64,000 bases of DNA, from the NCBI RefSeq assembly GCF_000384295.1, contig NZ_KB913037.1:1345975-1409974 (forward strand). Direction: 5' to 3'. Each line of letters opens with the position of its first letter. Position 1 is the stretch's first letter. Of this stretch, positions 8,575 to 16,371 are shown in pieces. The DNA is from Amycolatopsis balhimycina FH 1894 (GTDB taxonomy: Bacteria > Actinomycetota > Actinomycetes > Mycobacteriales > Pseudonocardiaceae). The notes beneath the pieces were generated by a model. That model made no database searches, was not told the DNA's origin, and saw nothing but the letters and a program-made list of their open reading frames with translations. The position numbers and the translations under genes were made by a program.

Positions 8575-10164
8575 TCACGGGGTGGAGAGATCGAACCGCT
8601 GGAGGGTGACCGCGCCGCCCAGAGCCTGGCCGGCGTAGTTGAAGACGCCGAACCGGTAGCCCATGAAGAACTGCCAGGCGTTGTTCAACGTGAACGCCGG
8701 GCCGAACCGGGTGAAGGTGACGCCGTCGGTGCTGTAGGAGAAGGTGGCCTGCCGGCCGCTGCCGGGGCGGATGTCCGCGTTGGCCCGCAGCCAGATCTTC
8801 GTGCCGCCGAACGCGGCCGAAGCGGCCTCACCTCCGGTGTTGCTCGTGTTCCAGTTGCCGTCCATCGTGATGTTGTTCTGCAGGACGACCCGGTTGCGGC
8901 CGCCGTCGCGCTTGATGCCGATCCAGGCTGAGGAGTCCCGCAGCATGGCGAGGCCGGTGCGGTCGCCGTCCCGCATGGCGGACAGGTCGAGCGTGACCGT
9001 CGCCGTCGAACTGGGTCCCTGGATGCGGTGGGTGAGGGTGTTGCGGGCCGAGTAGAGGTCGTTCGTGACGGTGGCGGTCTGCAGGCGCAGCCCGTTGCCG
9101 ACGGTGTACTTGCTGGTGTCGGGGTTGTGGTTCCACTCCCACTGCGGCCCGAGCGCGGGGCCGGTGAAGGTGTCCACGCCGGTCATCGGTGTCACCGGGT
9201 GGGCGGGCAGGTTCGGGAACGGGTAGCTCGCGCCCCAGCCGCCGTTGACCGTCGTCACGCGGGGCCAGCCGTCGGCGGTCCACGTGATCGGCGCGAGCAC
9301 CGGGACCCGCCCGCCCGGGTAGGCGTCGACGAAGGCCATGTAGTACCAGTCGCCGTTCTGGGTCTGCACGAGCCCGCCCTGGTGCGGCACTCCCCCGCCG
9401 GGGATCGGGCTCGGCATGTTCAGCAGCACCTGCTGCATCGTGTACGGGCCGAACGGGTTGCTCGCCTTGAGGATGTACTGCCCGTTCGCGGGGCGGGTCA
9501 GGAAGATGTAGTAGAAGCCGTTGCGCTTGTAGAACCGGGAGCCTTCGAGCGTGCCGACGTTCGACGGGGTGCTGAACACCTGCTGCGACCGGACCTCGGT
9601 CTTCCCGTCCGGCGACAGCTGCGCGACGCTGATGGTGGTGTTTCCGTAGGAAACGTACATCGTGTCGTTGTCGTCGACCAGCATGCCGGCGTCGTAGTAG
9701 CACTTGTTGATCGTCGTCAGTTTCTGCCACTGGCCCCCGACATCGGCGGCGGTGTAGATGTGCGTGTTGGCGAAGTCGACGCAGCCGCCCCAGTAGAACG
9801 TGCTGTTGCTCTTCCGGTAGTTGAGGAACGACGCCCAGATCCCGCGCACGTACCCGCGGCCGCCGTTGAGGTCGTACTTCGCCCCGAAGTCCAGCCGGGG
9901 CACCGAATGCCCGGCGTACTCCCAGTTCACCAGGTCGTAGGAGCGCAGGACCGGCGCACCCGGCGAATAGTGCATCGTGGAGGCCGAGTAGTAGTAGGTG
10001 TCGCCGACGCGGATGATGTCGCCGTCCGCGAAGTCCTGCCACACCACCGGATTGCTGTAGGTGGCCGCGGCCCGCGCGGACACGCTCTGGGCGGGACCAC
10101 CACCCGCGAGCGCGACGGCGGTGGCCACGACGAGCCCCATGATCCACGTTCGACGGCGTGCCAT
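8575..10164 (-). CDS. Secreted GH43 beta-xylosidase/arabinofuranosidase
   Basis: The 529-residue protein has an N-terminal signal (MARRRTWIMGLVVATAVALA), a five-bladed GH43 catalytic domain (about residues 36-320; FADGDIIRVGDTYYYSAS carries the catalytic-base aspartate region and GTLEGSRFY the likely acid glutamate), and a C-terminal beta-sandwich of the GH43/DUF1349 type (about 335-529). The family trims xylose or arabinose from xylan side chains or oligosaccharides. It is first in an operon with the CE1 esterase, and its promoter holds GTGAGCGCTAAC. Xylosidase or arabinofuranosidase activity cannot be decided from sequence alone. Confidence 0.88.
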   Translation of the reverse strand: MARRRTWIMGLVVATAVALAGGGPAQSVSARAAATYSNPVVWQDFADGDIIRVGDTYYYSASTMHYSPGAPVLRSYDLVNWEYAGHSVPRLDFGAKYDLNGGRGYVRGIWASFLNYRKSNSTFYWGGCVDFANTHIYTAADVGGQWQKLTTINKCYYDAGMLVDDNDTMYVSYGNTTISVAQLSPDGKTEVRSQQVFSTPSNVGTLEGSRFYKRNGFYYIFLTRPANGQYILKASNPFGPYTMQQVLLNMPSPIPGGGVPHQGGLVQTQNGDWYYMAFVDAYPGGRVPVLAPITWTADGWPRVTTVNGGWGASYPFPNLPAHPVTPMTGVDTFTGPALGPQWEWNHNPDTSKYTVGNGLRLQTATVTNDLYSARNTLTHRIQGPSSTATVTLDLSAMRDGDRTGLAMLRDSSAWIGIKRDGGRNRVVLQNNITMDGNWNTSNTGGEAASAAFGGTKIWLRANADIRPGSGRQATFSYSTDGVTFTRFGPAFTLNNAWQFFMGYRFGVFNYAGQALGGAVTLQRFDLSTP

Positions 10165-10192
10165 GAAAGTCCTTCCCGCAACCCTCGACCCA

Positions 10193-10206
10193 TGTGAGCG
10201 CTAACA
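10193..10206. promoter_or_regulatory. LacI-type operator upstream of the GH43-CE1 operon
   Basis: TGTGAGCGCTAACA differs by one base from the palindrome in the GH127 promoter. It lies 29 bp upstream of the GH43 start, a position suited to blocking transcription. Confidence 0.7.
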
Positions 10207-10259
10207 AATGCGTAGCGCAGCCATGCCGTTAAGTCCAGAGTTAAGCGGGAAAGTTTCAG

Positions 10260-11447
10260 TCAGCGCGTGATGCCGGTGTGGCCGAGGGAATACCGGCCCG
10301 GCTGGGGCCACACGCACAGGCCGTGCGGTTCGCGGCCGACCGGGATGGTCCGGAGCAGCGCGCCGTCCTTGGTGGACAGCACGTAGACGACGCCGTTGTA
10401 GCGGCCGGACAGCCAGAGCTGCGTGCCGTCGGCAGTGACGTTGCCCATGTCGGGGCTGCCGCCACCGAGGATGTGCCAGACGGTCACCGGGGCGCCGGTG
10501 TAGGCGTCCAGCACGCTGACACTGCCTTCGTGGCGATTGGTCACGTACAGCTGCTTCGCGTCCCGGGACAGGTAAAGGCCGTGCGCGCCTTTTCCGGTCG
10601 GGATGAAGCGGAGCACGTGCGTCGCCGCGCCGTCGAGGACCCAGACGCCGTTCGCGTCCGAATCGGCGATGTAGTACACCGAACCGTCCGGGGCGAGCTT
10701 GATGTCCTGCGGGCCCATGTGGGTGTTGCGGTGCGGCATGTCGATCATGCGCAGCAGCTTGTGCGAGACGACGTCCACGACGGCGACCCGGCCGGCGAAC
10801 TCGCAGGTGAACACCGCGGTCCGGCCGTCGGGCGAGAAGTCGGCGTGGTCGATGCCGCCGCAGTCGGGCGTGGCGGTTTCGTCGTGCGCCTGCCAGGTGT
10901 GCGGGTCGTACCAGACCAGCTTGCGGCGTGCCTCGGCGACCGAGATGGCGTACTTGCCGTCCGGGGAGAAGTACATGTTGTACGGGTCGACGACCGGGAT
11001 CTTCTTGCCCGGCAGGCCGGTCCTGGGGTCGAACGGCATGATCTGGTTGGCCTGGTCGTCGGTGGCGTAGAGCGTGCGCAGGTCCCAGGACGGCACCACG
11101 TGCTGGAGTTCCTTGCCCGCCGGGTACTTCGCGACCACCTGGAAGGTGGCCGGGTCGATCACCCAGACGTCGCCGGAGCCGCTGTGCGGCACGTACACCA
11201 GCGGCTTGTCCGCGGCCACCGCCGGTAACAGCTGCCCCGCCCCAGCGGCGGCGTCGACGTTGCGGGCGTCGGTGACCGGCGGCATGCCGGGCAGCGGGTT
11301 GCCCGCCGGCGCGGGCGGGGTGGCCTCGTGCGGCAGCCCGCTCGTCGGCATTCCCGGCATGTCCGGCATGCCGGTGTGCTCGGACGCGGGCGGCGACGAG
11401 CAGCCGGCGAGCAGCAGGACGACGGCTAGCCATGTCCAACGGGTCAC
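10260..11447 (-). CDS. YVTN-type beta-propeller lipoprotein, Met-rich N-terminus
   Basis: GTG 11447 overlaps the upstream stop by four bases (GTGA) and gives 395 residues. A lipobox (LLLAGCSS) near residue 18 marks a surface lipoprotein. It is followed by a Met/Pro/His-rich stretch (HTGMPDMPGMPTSG) and then seven-blade-like repeats (DPATFQVVAKYPAGK, DPYNMYFSPDGKYA, HADFSPDGRTAVFTC, GAHGLYLSRDAKQLYVTN, GNVTADGTQLWLSG). The propeller family is used for protein, metal or sugar binding outside the cell. The Met/His stretch could bind copper, but that is inference. It is translationally coupled to a polysaccharide deacetylase, which suggests a cell-wall or surface-polymer role. Confidence 0.8.
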   Translation of the reverse strand: MTRWTWLAVVLLLAGCSSPPASEHTGMPDMPGMPTSGLPHEATPPAPAGNPLPGMPPVTDARNVDAAAGAGQLLPAVAADKPLVYVPHSGSGDVWVIDPATFQVVAKYPAGKELQHVVPSWDLRTLYATDDQANQIMPFDPRTGLPGKKIPVVDPYNMYFSPDGKYAISVAEARRKLVWYDPHTWQAHDETATPDCGGIDHADFSPDGRTAVFTCEFAGRVAVVDVVSHKLLRMIDMPHRNTHMGPQDIKLAPDGSVYYIADSDANGVWVLDGAATHVLRFIPTGKGAHGLYLSRDAKQLYVTNRHEGSVSVLDAYTGAPVTVWHILGGGSPDMGNVTADGTQLWLSGRYNGVVYVLSTKDGALLRTIPVGREPHGLCVWPQPGRYSLGHTGITR

Positions 11448-12220
11448 TTCAGCAGCTCCGTGGCCGTCACCGGGGTCAGTCCCCGTTCGCGCAGGTCGGT
11501 GAGGATCCCTGGCAACGCGGCGACCGTGCCGGCGTGCCCGAGGTGCATGCTGACCACGCTGCCGGCGCGGGCCTGCGCCACCGCGGACCGGATCGCGGCC
11601 GGCCCCGGGTCCTTCCAGTCGAGCGAGTCGACGTCGTAGGACAGCACCCGCGCGTAACCGGCCCGGCCCGCCTCGACCAGCTCCTGGGGCGTCGCGTGCT
11701 GCCCCTGCGACTGGCGGAAGAACGTGCCCGGCGTCCCGGTCACCTCGGCGAGCTTGTCCCGGCACCGCTGGATCTCCGCCAGCATCGGCTCCGGCTTGTA
11801 CCCGGCCAGCGCGGGATGGCTCCAGGTGTGGTTGCCCAGCTCGTGCCCGCCGTCGCGCACCATCCGCGCGGCGTCCGGGTGCTCGGCCAGCCAGGTCCCG
11901 ACGGCCAGCACCGTGATGTGCGCGTCGTGCTGCCGGATCAGGTCCAGCACCTGCCGGGTGATCCGGGGGTCGCCCGCGCCGTGGAAGGTCAGCGCGATCT
12001 CCGGGCGCCCGGAGGTGGCGTGGGCCACCTCGGTGGCCGGTCCCGACGGCGCGGCGGAGGTCGACGCAGCCGTCGACGACGACGGCGGCGGGCTCGTCCG
12101 CGCGGGCGCCGGGGACGTCACGGCGGGCGCCGGTTCCTGGCCGGGCGCCGAGCAGGCGGCCAGCGCCGACGCTCCGGCGGCGAGGCCGAAGAAGTGGCGT
12201 CTGGTCAACGACGTGCGCAT
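11444..12220 (-). CDS. Exported polysaccharide deacetylase (NodB homology)
   Basis: I chose ATG 12220, behind GGGAGC, giving 258 residues. The N-terminus has both a twin-arginine-like motif (LTRRHFFGLAAG) and a lipobox (LAACSAP), then a Ser/Pro/Ala-rich linker to about residue 70. The NodB domain follows: EIALTFHGAGD is the first motif (the usual TFDDG is altered to TFHGAGD) and HELGNHTWSHP is the metal-binding HxxxH motif. The family removes N-acetyl or O-acetyl groups from chitin, peptidoglycan or other polymers. The altered first motif lacks the usual DD pair, so activity is less certain. Its last bases overlap the start of the propeller lipoprotein. Confidence 0.82.
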   Translation of the reverse strand: MRTSLTRRHFFGLAAGASALAACSAPGQEPAPAVTSPAPARTSPPPSSSTAASTSAAPSGPATEVAHATSGRPEIALTFHGAGDPRITRQVLDLIRQHDAHITVLAVGTWLAEHPDAARMVRDGGHELGNHTWSHPALAGYKPEPMLAEIQRCRDKLAEVTGTPGTFFRQSQGQHATPQELVEAGRAGYARVLSYDVDSLDWKDPGPAAIRSAVAQARAGSVVSMHLGHAGTVAALPGILTDLRERGLTPVTATELLK

Positions 12221-12411
12221 CAAAGCTCCCGGTCCCTCCGGCGCGCGAGACGCCGTCCACAGTGGGCACCTTAGAGCCCGCCGGTCCGCCACGCGTGACT
12301 CCCCCACGCAAGGCGCACTCAGCGTCCTCTCAGCGAGCCTGTGGCAGGGACCGGTGCGGGCAGCCGCCGACCATCACCGGGTCGCACTCGACGAACCTCG
12401 GGCGCGCGGTC

Positions 12412-13713
12412 CTACTGCGGCTGTTGCTTCTGTTGCTGCTGCTGCTTGTCCTCTTCGGCCCACGCGGCTTCCGCCTGCATCTGGATGTCGGTGAGACCGC
12501 GGTCGACCTGCACGATGCTCTTGCCGCCCCAGCCGACGAAGTTCTTCGAGCTCTTGGCGTCGGAAAGGGCCTTCAGCATCGGGTAGTAGTCCGGGTGCTT
12601 GGCCTTCAGCCAGTCGTCGACGAACTTCATCTTCTTGTAGCTGTCCCCGAACTTGTTCTTCAGCCAGTCCTCGTGCTTCTTGATCATCGGGAAGTCGTGC
12701 TCGCTCAGGTGCGACTGCGGGGACGGCTGCTTCGGCGGGGGCGGCGGGTCGGCCGGCTTCGGCAATGGCCGGGAGAAGTTCGGCGTGGTGCCGTCACCCG
12801 GGGGCCTCGTGCTCGGCGTGGCGCCGCCGCCCCCCGGCAGGTCGTGGGTGACCGCGGTGCCCGGCGGCGGCTTCGGCAGCGGCCGCGAGAAGTTGGGCAC
12901 GGTGTTCCCGCCCGGAGGCGGCAGGTGCGTCAGCTCGTGGCCCGGGTTCGCGCCGCCCGGCTTCGGCTTGACCAGCTTCGACAGCTTGGTGAGCCGGGCC
13001 AGCGTGCGCCCGGCGTAGGCGACGACCTTGGCGAGCTTGGCCGCCATCGCCGCCACCTGGATCGAGACCTGCACGACGATCTTGCTGACGCCGATGGCGA
13101 TCGACGCGCCGAAGGTGAACGCGGCCATCGCGAGGGCGATCAGCATCGTGGAGATGATGTCGCCGAGGATCGTCGTGATGATGTCGCGCAGCAGCGCGCG
13201 GACCGCGGCGATCAGTGCCCCGGTGGTCTCGACCATGTAGCCGGCGACGTCCGACGCCTTCGCGTTCGCGTCGATCCAGCCCTTCCGGTCGTTGATCGAC
13301 TTGACGAAGCTGTCGTGGCCCTTGCCCTGCCACTGGGTGATCGTCGACTTGAGCGTGTTGTCCAGGTCGGTGCCGGTGTTGCGCAGCCCCTCGCCGATCT
13401 TGTGCAGCTCGTTGGCGATCTTCGTGACCTCGGCCGGGTTGCCCGCGACCTGGTCCAGCGGCCACTTCAGGAACGAGACGTGCTCGATCAGCCAGCCCAG
13501 CCCCGCGGCGATCAGCTTCGAGAGGGGGTCCATGACGAACGCGACGGTGTCGAGCGTGGCGCTGATGAGGTTGATGCCCAGCTCCACGCTGACGGCCGCG
13601 AGGTCGCCGCCGTGTTCGGTCTGGACCTTGCCGATCGAGTCGCCGACCAGCTTCCAGCTGTCGAAGACGCCGGCCCCGGTCGTGGAGTTCGATGCCGTGA
13701 TGGGGACGGTCAC
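12412..13713 (-). CDS. WXG100-domain protein with variable C-terminus, probable type VII substrate
   Basis: The 433-residue protein carries a WXG100-like helical hairpin (about residues 88-150, with WQG in ITQWQGKGHDSFVKSI), then a hydrophobic region (about 160-230, ALIAAVRALLRDIITTILG and following), a Pro/Gly-rich linker with two PNFSRPLPKP repeats, and a distinct charged C-terminal domain (about 335-433) ending in a Gln run. This modular build, with secretion domain, linker and unique tail, is that of polymorphic type VII effectors. I do not recognise the tail, and no adjacent gene looks like an immunity protein. It overlaps the small upstream gene by four bases (ATGA), so the two are made together. 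Confidence 0.65.
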   Translation of the reverse strand: MTVPITASNSTTGAGVFDSWKLVGDSIGKVQTEHGGDLAAVSVELGINLISATLDTVAFVMDPLSKLIAAGLGWLIEHVSFLKWPLDQVAGNPAEVTKIANELHKIGEGLRNTGTDLDNTLKSTITQWQGKGHDSFVKSINDRKGWIDANAKASDVAGYMVETTGALIAAVRALLRDIITTILGDIISTMLIALAMAAFTFGASIAIGVSKIVVQVSIQVAAMAAKLAKVVAYAGRTLARLTKLSKLVKPKPGGANPGHELTHLPPPGGNTVPNFSRPLPKPPPGTAVTHDLPGGGGATPSTRPPGDGTTPNFSRPLPKPADPPPPPKQPSPQSHLSEHDFPMIKKHEDWLKNKFGDSYKKMKFVDDWLKAKHPDYYPMLKALSDAKSSKNFVGWGGKSIVQVDRGLTDIQMQAEAAWAEEDKQQQQQKQQPQ

Positions 13714-14045
13714 TTGCCCAGCTCCGTCTCGAAGGTGCTCAAACCCTGTGCCGTGTTCGAGTCGTGGGTCTCGTACGTTTCGGCGGCCTTCTTCAGGTCG
13801 TCGGCGGACTTGCCGATGTCGCCGACAAGTTTGTTGATCTCCCCCGTGATCACGCCCATGGTGATCCGCGAGGGCACGGCGAGGACCTGCGCGAGCAGGA
13901 TGCCGAACGCGGCGTTGTCGAACCCGTTGGCGGCCTGCATCCGGTTCGCGGCGTCCTGCACCGCCGGTTGCGTGGTGCCCGACAGGAACTGGCCGAACTT
14001 CTGCAGCTCGGCCGGGTCGACCGAGAAACCTGCTCCGGAAACCAC
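13710..14045 (-). CDS. Small ESX/WXG100-like type VII secretion partner
   Basis: The 111-residue, mostly helical protein (VDPAELQKFGQFLSGTTQPAVQDAANRMQAANGFD) matches the type VII secretion target class found in actinomycetes beside larger WXG100-domain proteins. It probably pairs with the 12412-13713 product as a helical heterodimer for export. The genes overlap (ATGA), and the YbaB-like gene lies 15 bp upstream. No ESX ATPase or membrane component is visible here, so the export machinery must lie elsewhere. Confidence 0.65.
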   Translation of the reverse strand: MVSGAGFSVDPAELQKFGQFLSGTTQPAVQDAANRMQAANGFDNAAFGILLAQVLAVPSRITMGVITGEINKLVGDIGKSADDLKKAAETYETHDSNTAQGLSTFETELGK

Positions 14046-14060
14046 CGGTTCTCCTCCCGC

Positions 14061-14672
14061 TTACCAGGGGTTGCTTTCGCCGTCGTCCTCTTCCGGCTCG
14101 GGCCGGGGACGACGACGCGGCTGATCACGCTGCGGGCGCTGGGGGTCCGGCGGCCGCAGGGGCGGCGGCGAGGGCGGCCGCGGCGGGCGGTCCTCGGCCT
14201 CCTGCTCCGGCATGAACGTCTCGCTTTTCTCCGCGGGCGTTGCCTCGTCCGGCTCGGGCGCCGGCAAGAACTCCTCGAGCATCTCGCGGGCGGCCGAGTT
14301 CTCACCCACCATGCCGCTGAACGCGGCGGTGACCTCGGCCGAGACCTTCTGCTGCGCACGGCCGATCAGCTGCATCACGAGGCCGGACAGGGCTTGCGGG
14401 GGACGCGAGTACGCGCGGGGGCCGAACCGGAGGTCCTGCAGGACCCCGCTCGGGCCGACGGTCACCGTGACCGCCCCGTCCGGCGCCTGCACGGTCGCGA
14501 CCGCGGACCGGAGCCGTTCCTGTGCCGCCGCTGCCTTGGCCTGGATTTCCTCGAGCTCGGCGGTGAACGCGGCCAACGGATCGCCGGGATCGCCGCCGGG
14601 AGGCACTGACTGTGTCAATTCGTCCTCGTCGCAAGAAACTCGTCGCAAGAAAGTTGGTGACGCCGAAGTCAA
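14061..14672 (-). CDS. YbaB/EbfC-family protein with Pro/Arg-rich tail
   Basis: Residues about 33-130 match the YbaB/EbfC fold (FTAELEEIQAKAAAAQERL, then VTVTVGPSGVLQDLRFGPRA). The remaining 60 residues are a low-complexity Pro/Arg/Glu tail. YbaB proteins bind DNA, but in actinomycetes diverged copies commonly precede WXG100-type genes, as here. The start is uncertain: a 14-bp unit (CTCGTCGCAAGAAA) is tandemly duplicated at 14625-14652 within the first codons, and a TTG near residue 20 behind GAGG could be the true start. The protein would then be about 183 residues. Confidence 0.7.
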   Translation of the reverse strand: MTSASPTFLRRVSCDEDELTQSVPPGGDPGDPLAAFTAELEEIQAKAAAAQERLRSAVATVQAPDGAVTVTVGPSGVLQDLRFGPRAYSRPPQALSGLVMQLIGRAQQKVSAEVTAAFSGMVGENSAAREMLEEFLPAPEPDEATPAEKSETFMPEQEAEDRPPRPPSPPPLRPPDPQRPQRDQPRRRPRPEPEEDDGESNPW

Positions 14673-14855
14673 TCAGCGCTGCCTTAACTGCGGATGACGC
14701 GGACGGAGCCGTGAGCTGAACGCGGGGCGCCGAAGGACGCCGGTCCCCAGCGTCACGTACGTACTTCTGCGTATGTCTCCGCCGCAGGACGGGCCGACAA
14801 GCTGTCCCCGGCGCGAAAACGCGTCGTCGAATTCCGGCTTTCAGGGGAGAACACC

Positions 14856-15425
14856 ATGAACAGACGCCTGCGGATGGCCGCCCTTCTCACGGCTGCGACC
14901 GTGCCGGCGTTGCTGGGCGCGGCTTCGGCCGCGAGCGCCGCGACCACAGCGACCGCGGCGACCACGGCGGCCGCGCAGAAACCGACGAGTGTTCTCGCTT
15001 CCTTCTGGGACGAGGCCCACAACCGCAACAGCGGCAAGTGCGTCAACGTCCGGGGTGGCTCGGACAGCGCGGGCGCGTGGATCCAGCAGTACCACTGCGA
15101 CAACACGCCCGCGGCGAAGTTCCTCTTCACCGATCTGGGCAACGGCTACTTCGAGATCGTGGGCCAGAACAGCCACAAGTGCATCCAGCCCCAGAACGGC
15201 CGGCTGGACAACGGCGTCGGCCTGCAGCAGTGGTTCTGCGAGGCCACCGGCACGCAGCAGTGGCAGCTGCTGCCCGGGACGGACGGCAGCGTCATGATCA
15301 AGAACCGCAGCAGCGGCAGGTGCGTCGACGTGCCGGACTTCTCCTCGGCCGATCGGGTGACCCTCCGGCAGTGGACCTGCTTCCCCGGTTCGGCGAACCA
15401 GGAGTTCTACCTCGTCAACGGCTGA
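14856..15425 (+). CDS. Secreted ricin-type beta-trefoil lectin
   Basis: The 189-residue protein has a Sec signal peptide (MNRRLRMAALLTAATVPALL, with cleavage near ASA) and one beta-trefoil (about residues 50-189). Its three repeats are marked by KCVNVRGG, KCIQPQNG and RCVDVPDF and by QW-type ends (LQQWFC, LRQWTC), with paired cysteines. No catalytic domain is attached, so it is a stand-alone extracellular sugar-binding protein. GGGG lies ahead of ATG 14856. Its 3' end overlaps the convergent LuxR-type gene by 11 bp. Confidence 0.82.
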   Translation: MNRRLRMAALLTAATVPALLGAASAASAATTATAATTAAAQKPTSVLASFWDEAHNRNSGKCVNVRGGSDSAGAWIQQYHCDNTPAAKFLFTDLGNGYFEIVGQNSHKCIQPQNGRLDNGVGLQQWFCEATGTQQWQLLPGTDGSVMIKNRSSGRCVDVPDFSSADRVTLRQWTCFPGSANQEFYLVNG

Positions 15426-16257
15426 TCGGCCGGTTCGGCTGCCCGGTGCCGGTTTCGCCGGCACCGGGCAGGAGCCCGAGCCGTTGCGCGCGCAGCACGG
15501 CGGTGAGCCGGTCCGAAGCACCCAGCTTCCGGTAGAGGTTCTCGAGGTGCTTGTGCACGGTGCGGGGCGAGGTGCCGAGGCGGTGGGCGATCGCGGTCGC
15601 GGTCAGGCCGCCGACGAGCAGGGTGAGCACCGCGTGTTCACGACCGGTCAGGCGCCGCTTCTCCTTCTCCAGTTCGATCACGGTGCCCCGCGCGAACCGG
15701 TCCGGGTCGAGACCGAACGGAATCGGTGCGCCGCGGGAACCGTCGCCGCGAACGGCGACCAGGAGCCCGACCGCGTGCTCGAGTGAGCGGCGCGCGACGT
15801 AATCGAGCACGCCGGCGCTGGCCGGGTCCAGCCACTGCGTGTCGTCCACGGCCAGGACGACCGGACGGCGTTCGGCCAGCGACCGAACCAGGCCGAGCGC
15901 GGCCACGTTCACCGCCCGCGGGTCCGGCGGCGCGCCATCCGGAGTCGTCCGCAGCAGGGCGACGTCCAGCGCGTGGCGTTGCGGCCCGGGCAACCGGCCG
16001 AACTCCGCGTCGGTGATCCCGTCGAAGAGGTCGGTGAGACCAGCGAAGGGCAGCGTGCGCTCCGGCTCGGCCGGCCGGCAGGCCAGCACCCGGTAGCCGC
16101 GCTCGCGGGCGCGCGCCACGGCTTCCCGCCACAGCGTGGTCTTCCCGGTCCCGGTCTCCCCCTGGATGACGGCGGCGGCGAGGCGACCCGGACCACGCTC
16201 GCCGAGGCGGACCACCGCGTCGTCGAGCTCACGGCTCACAAGGCCTTCAGTGTGCAC
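15415..16257 (-). CDS. Short LuxR-type regulator: P-loop start, HTH end, middle missing
   Basis: GTG 16257, behind a GGGGGG run, gives 280 residues. The N-terminus is a P-loop ATPase (Walker A GETGTGKTTLW near residue 32, Walker B RPVVLAVDDTQWLD near 130). The C-terminus is a LuxR helix-turn-helix (LTGREHAVLTLLVGGLTATAIA, then SPRTVHKHLENLYRKLGASDR). Large ATP-binding LuxR regulators are normally about 900 residues; the sensor half between ATPase and HTH is absent. Either this is an internally deleted but still open gene or a naturally compact form. It is divergent from the full-length regulator at 16372 with a 114-bp shared promoter gap. Confidence 0.78.
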   Translation of the reverse strand: MHTEGLVSRELDDAVVRLGERGPGRLAAAVIQGETGTGKTTLWREAVARARERGYRVLACRPAEPERTLPFAGLTDLFDGITDAEFGRLPGPQRHALDVALLRTTPDGAPPDPRAVNVAALGLVRSLAERRPVVLAVDDTQWLDPASAGVLDYVARRSLEHAVGLLVAVRGDGSRGAPIPFGLDPDRFARGTVIELEKEKRRLTGREHAVLTLLVGGLTATAIAHRLGTSPRTVHKHLENLYRKLGASDRLTAVLRAQRLGLLPGAGETGTGQPNRPISR

Positions 16258-16371
16258 AGTTTCCCCCCTGCGCGGACTCCCCGGTCCGCTCCCGGCCACC
16301 GTGGCGGAATCCGGAATCGATAGCATCCGCAGATGTGCGTACGGCGCCCGCGACGGGCGGTGTCCTGAACG

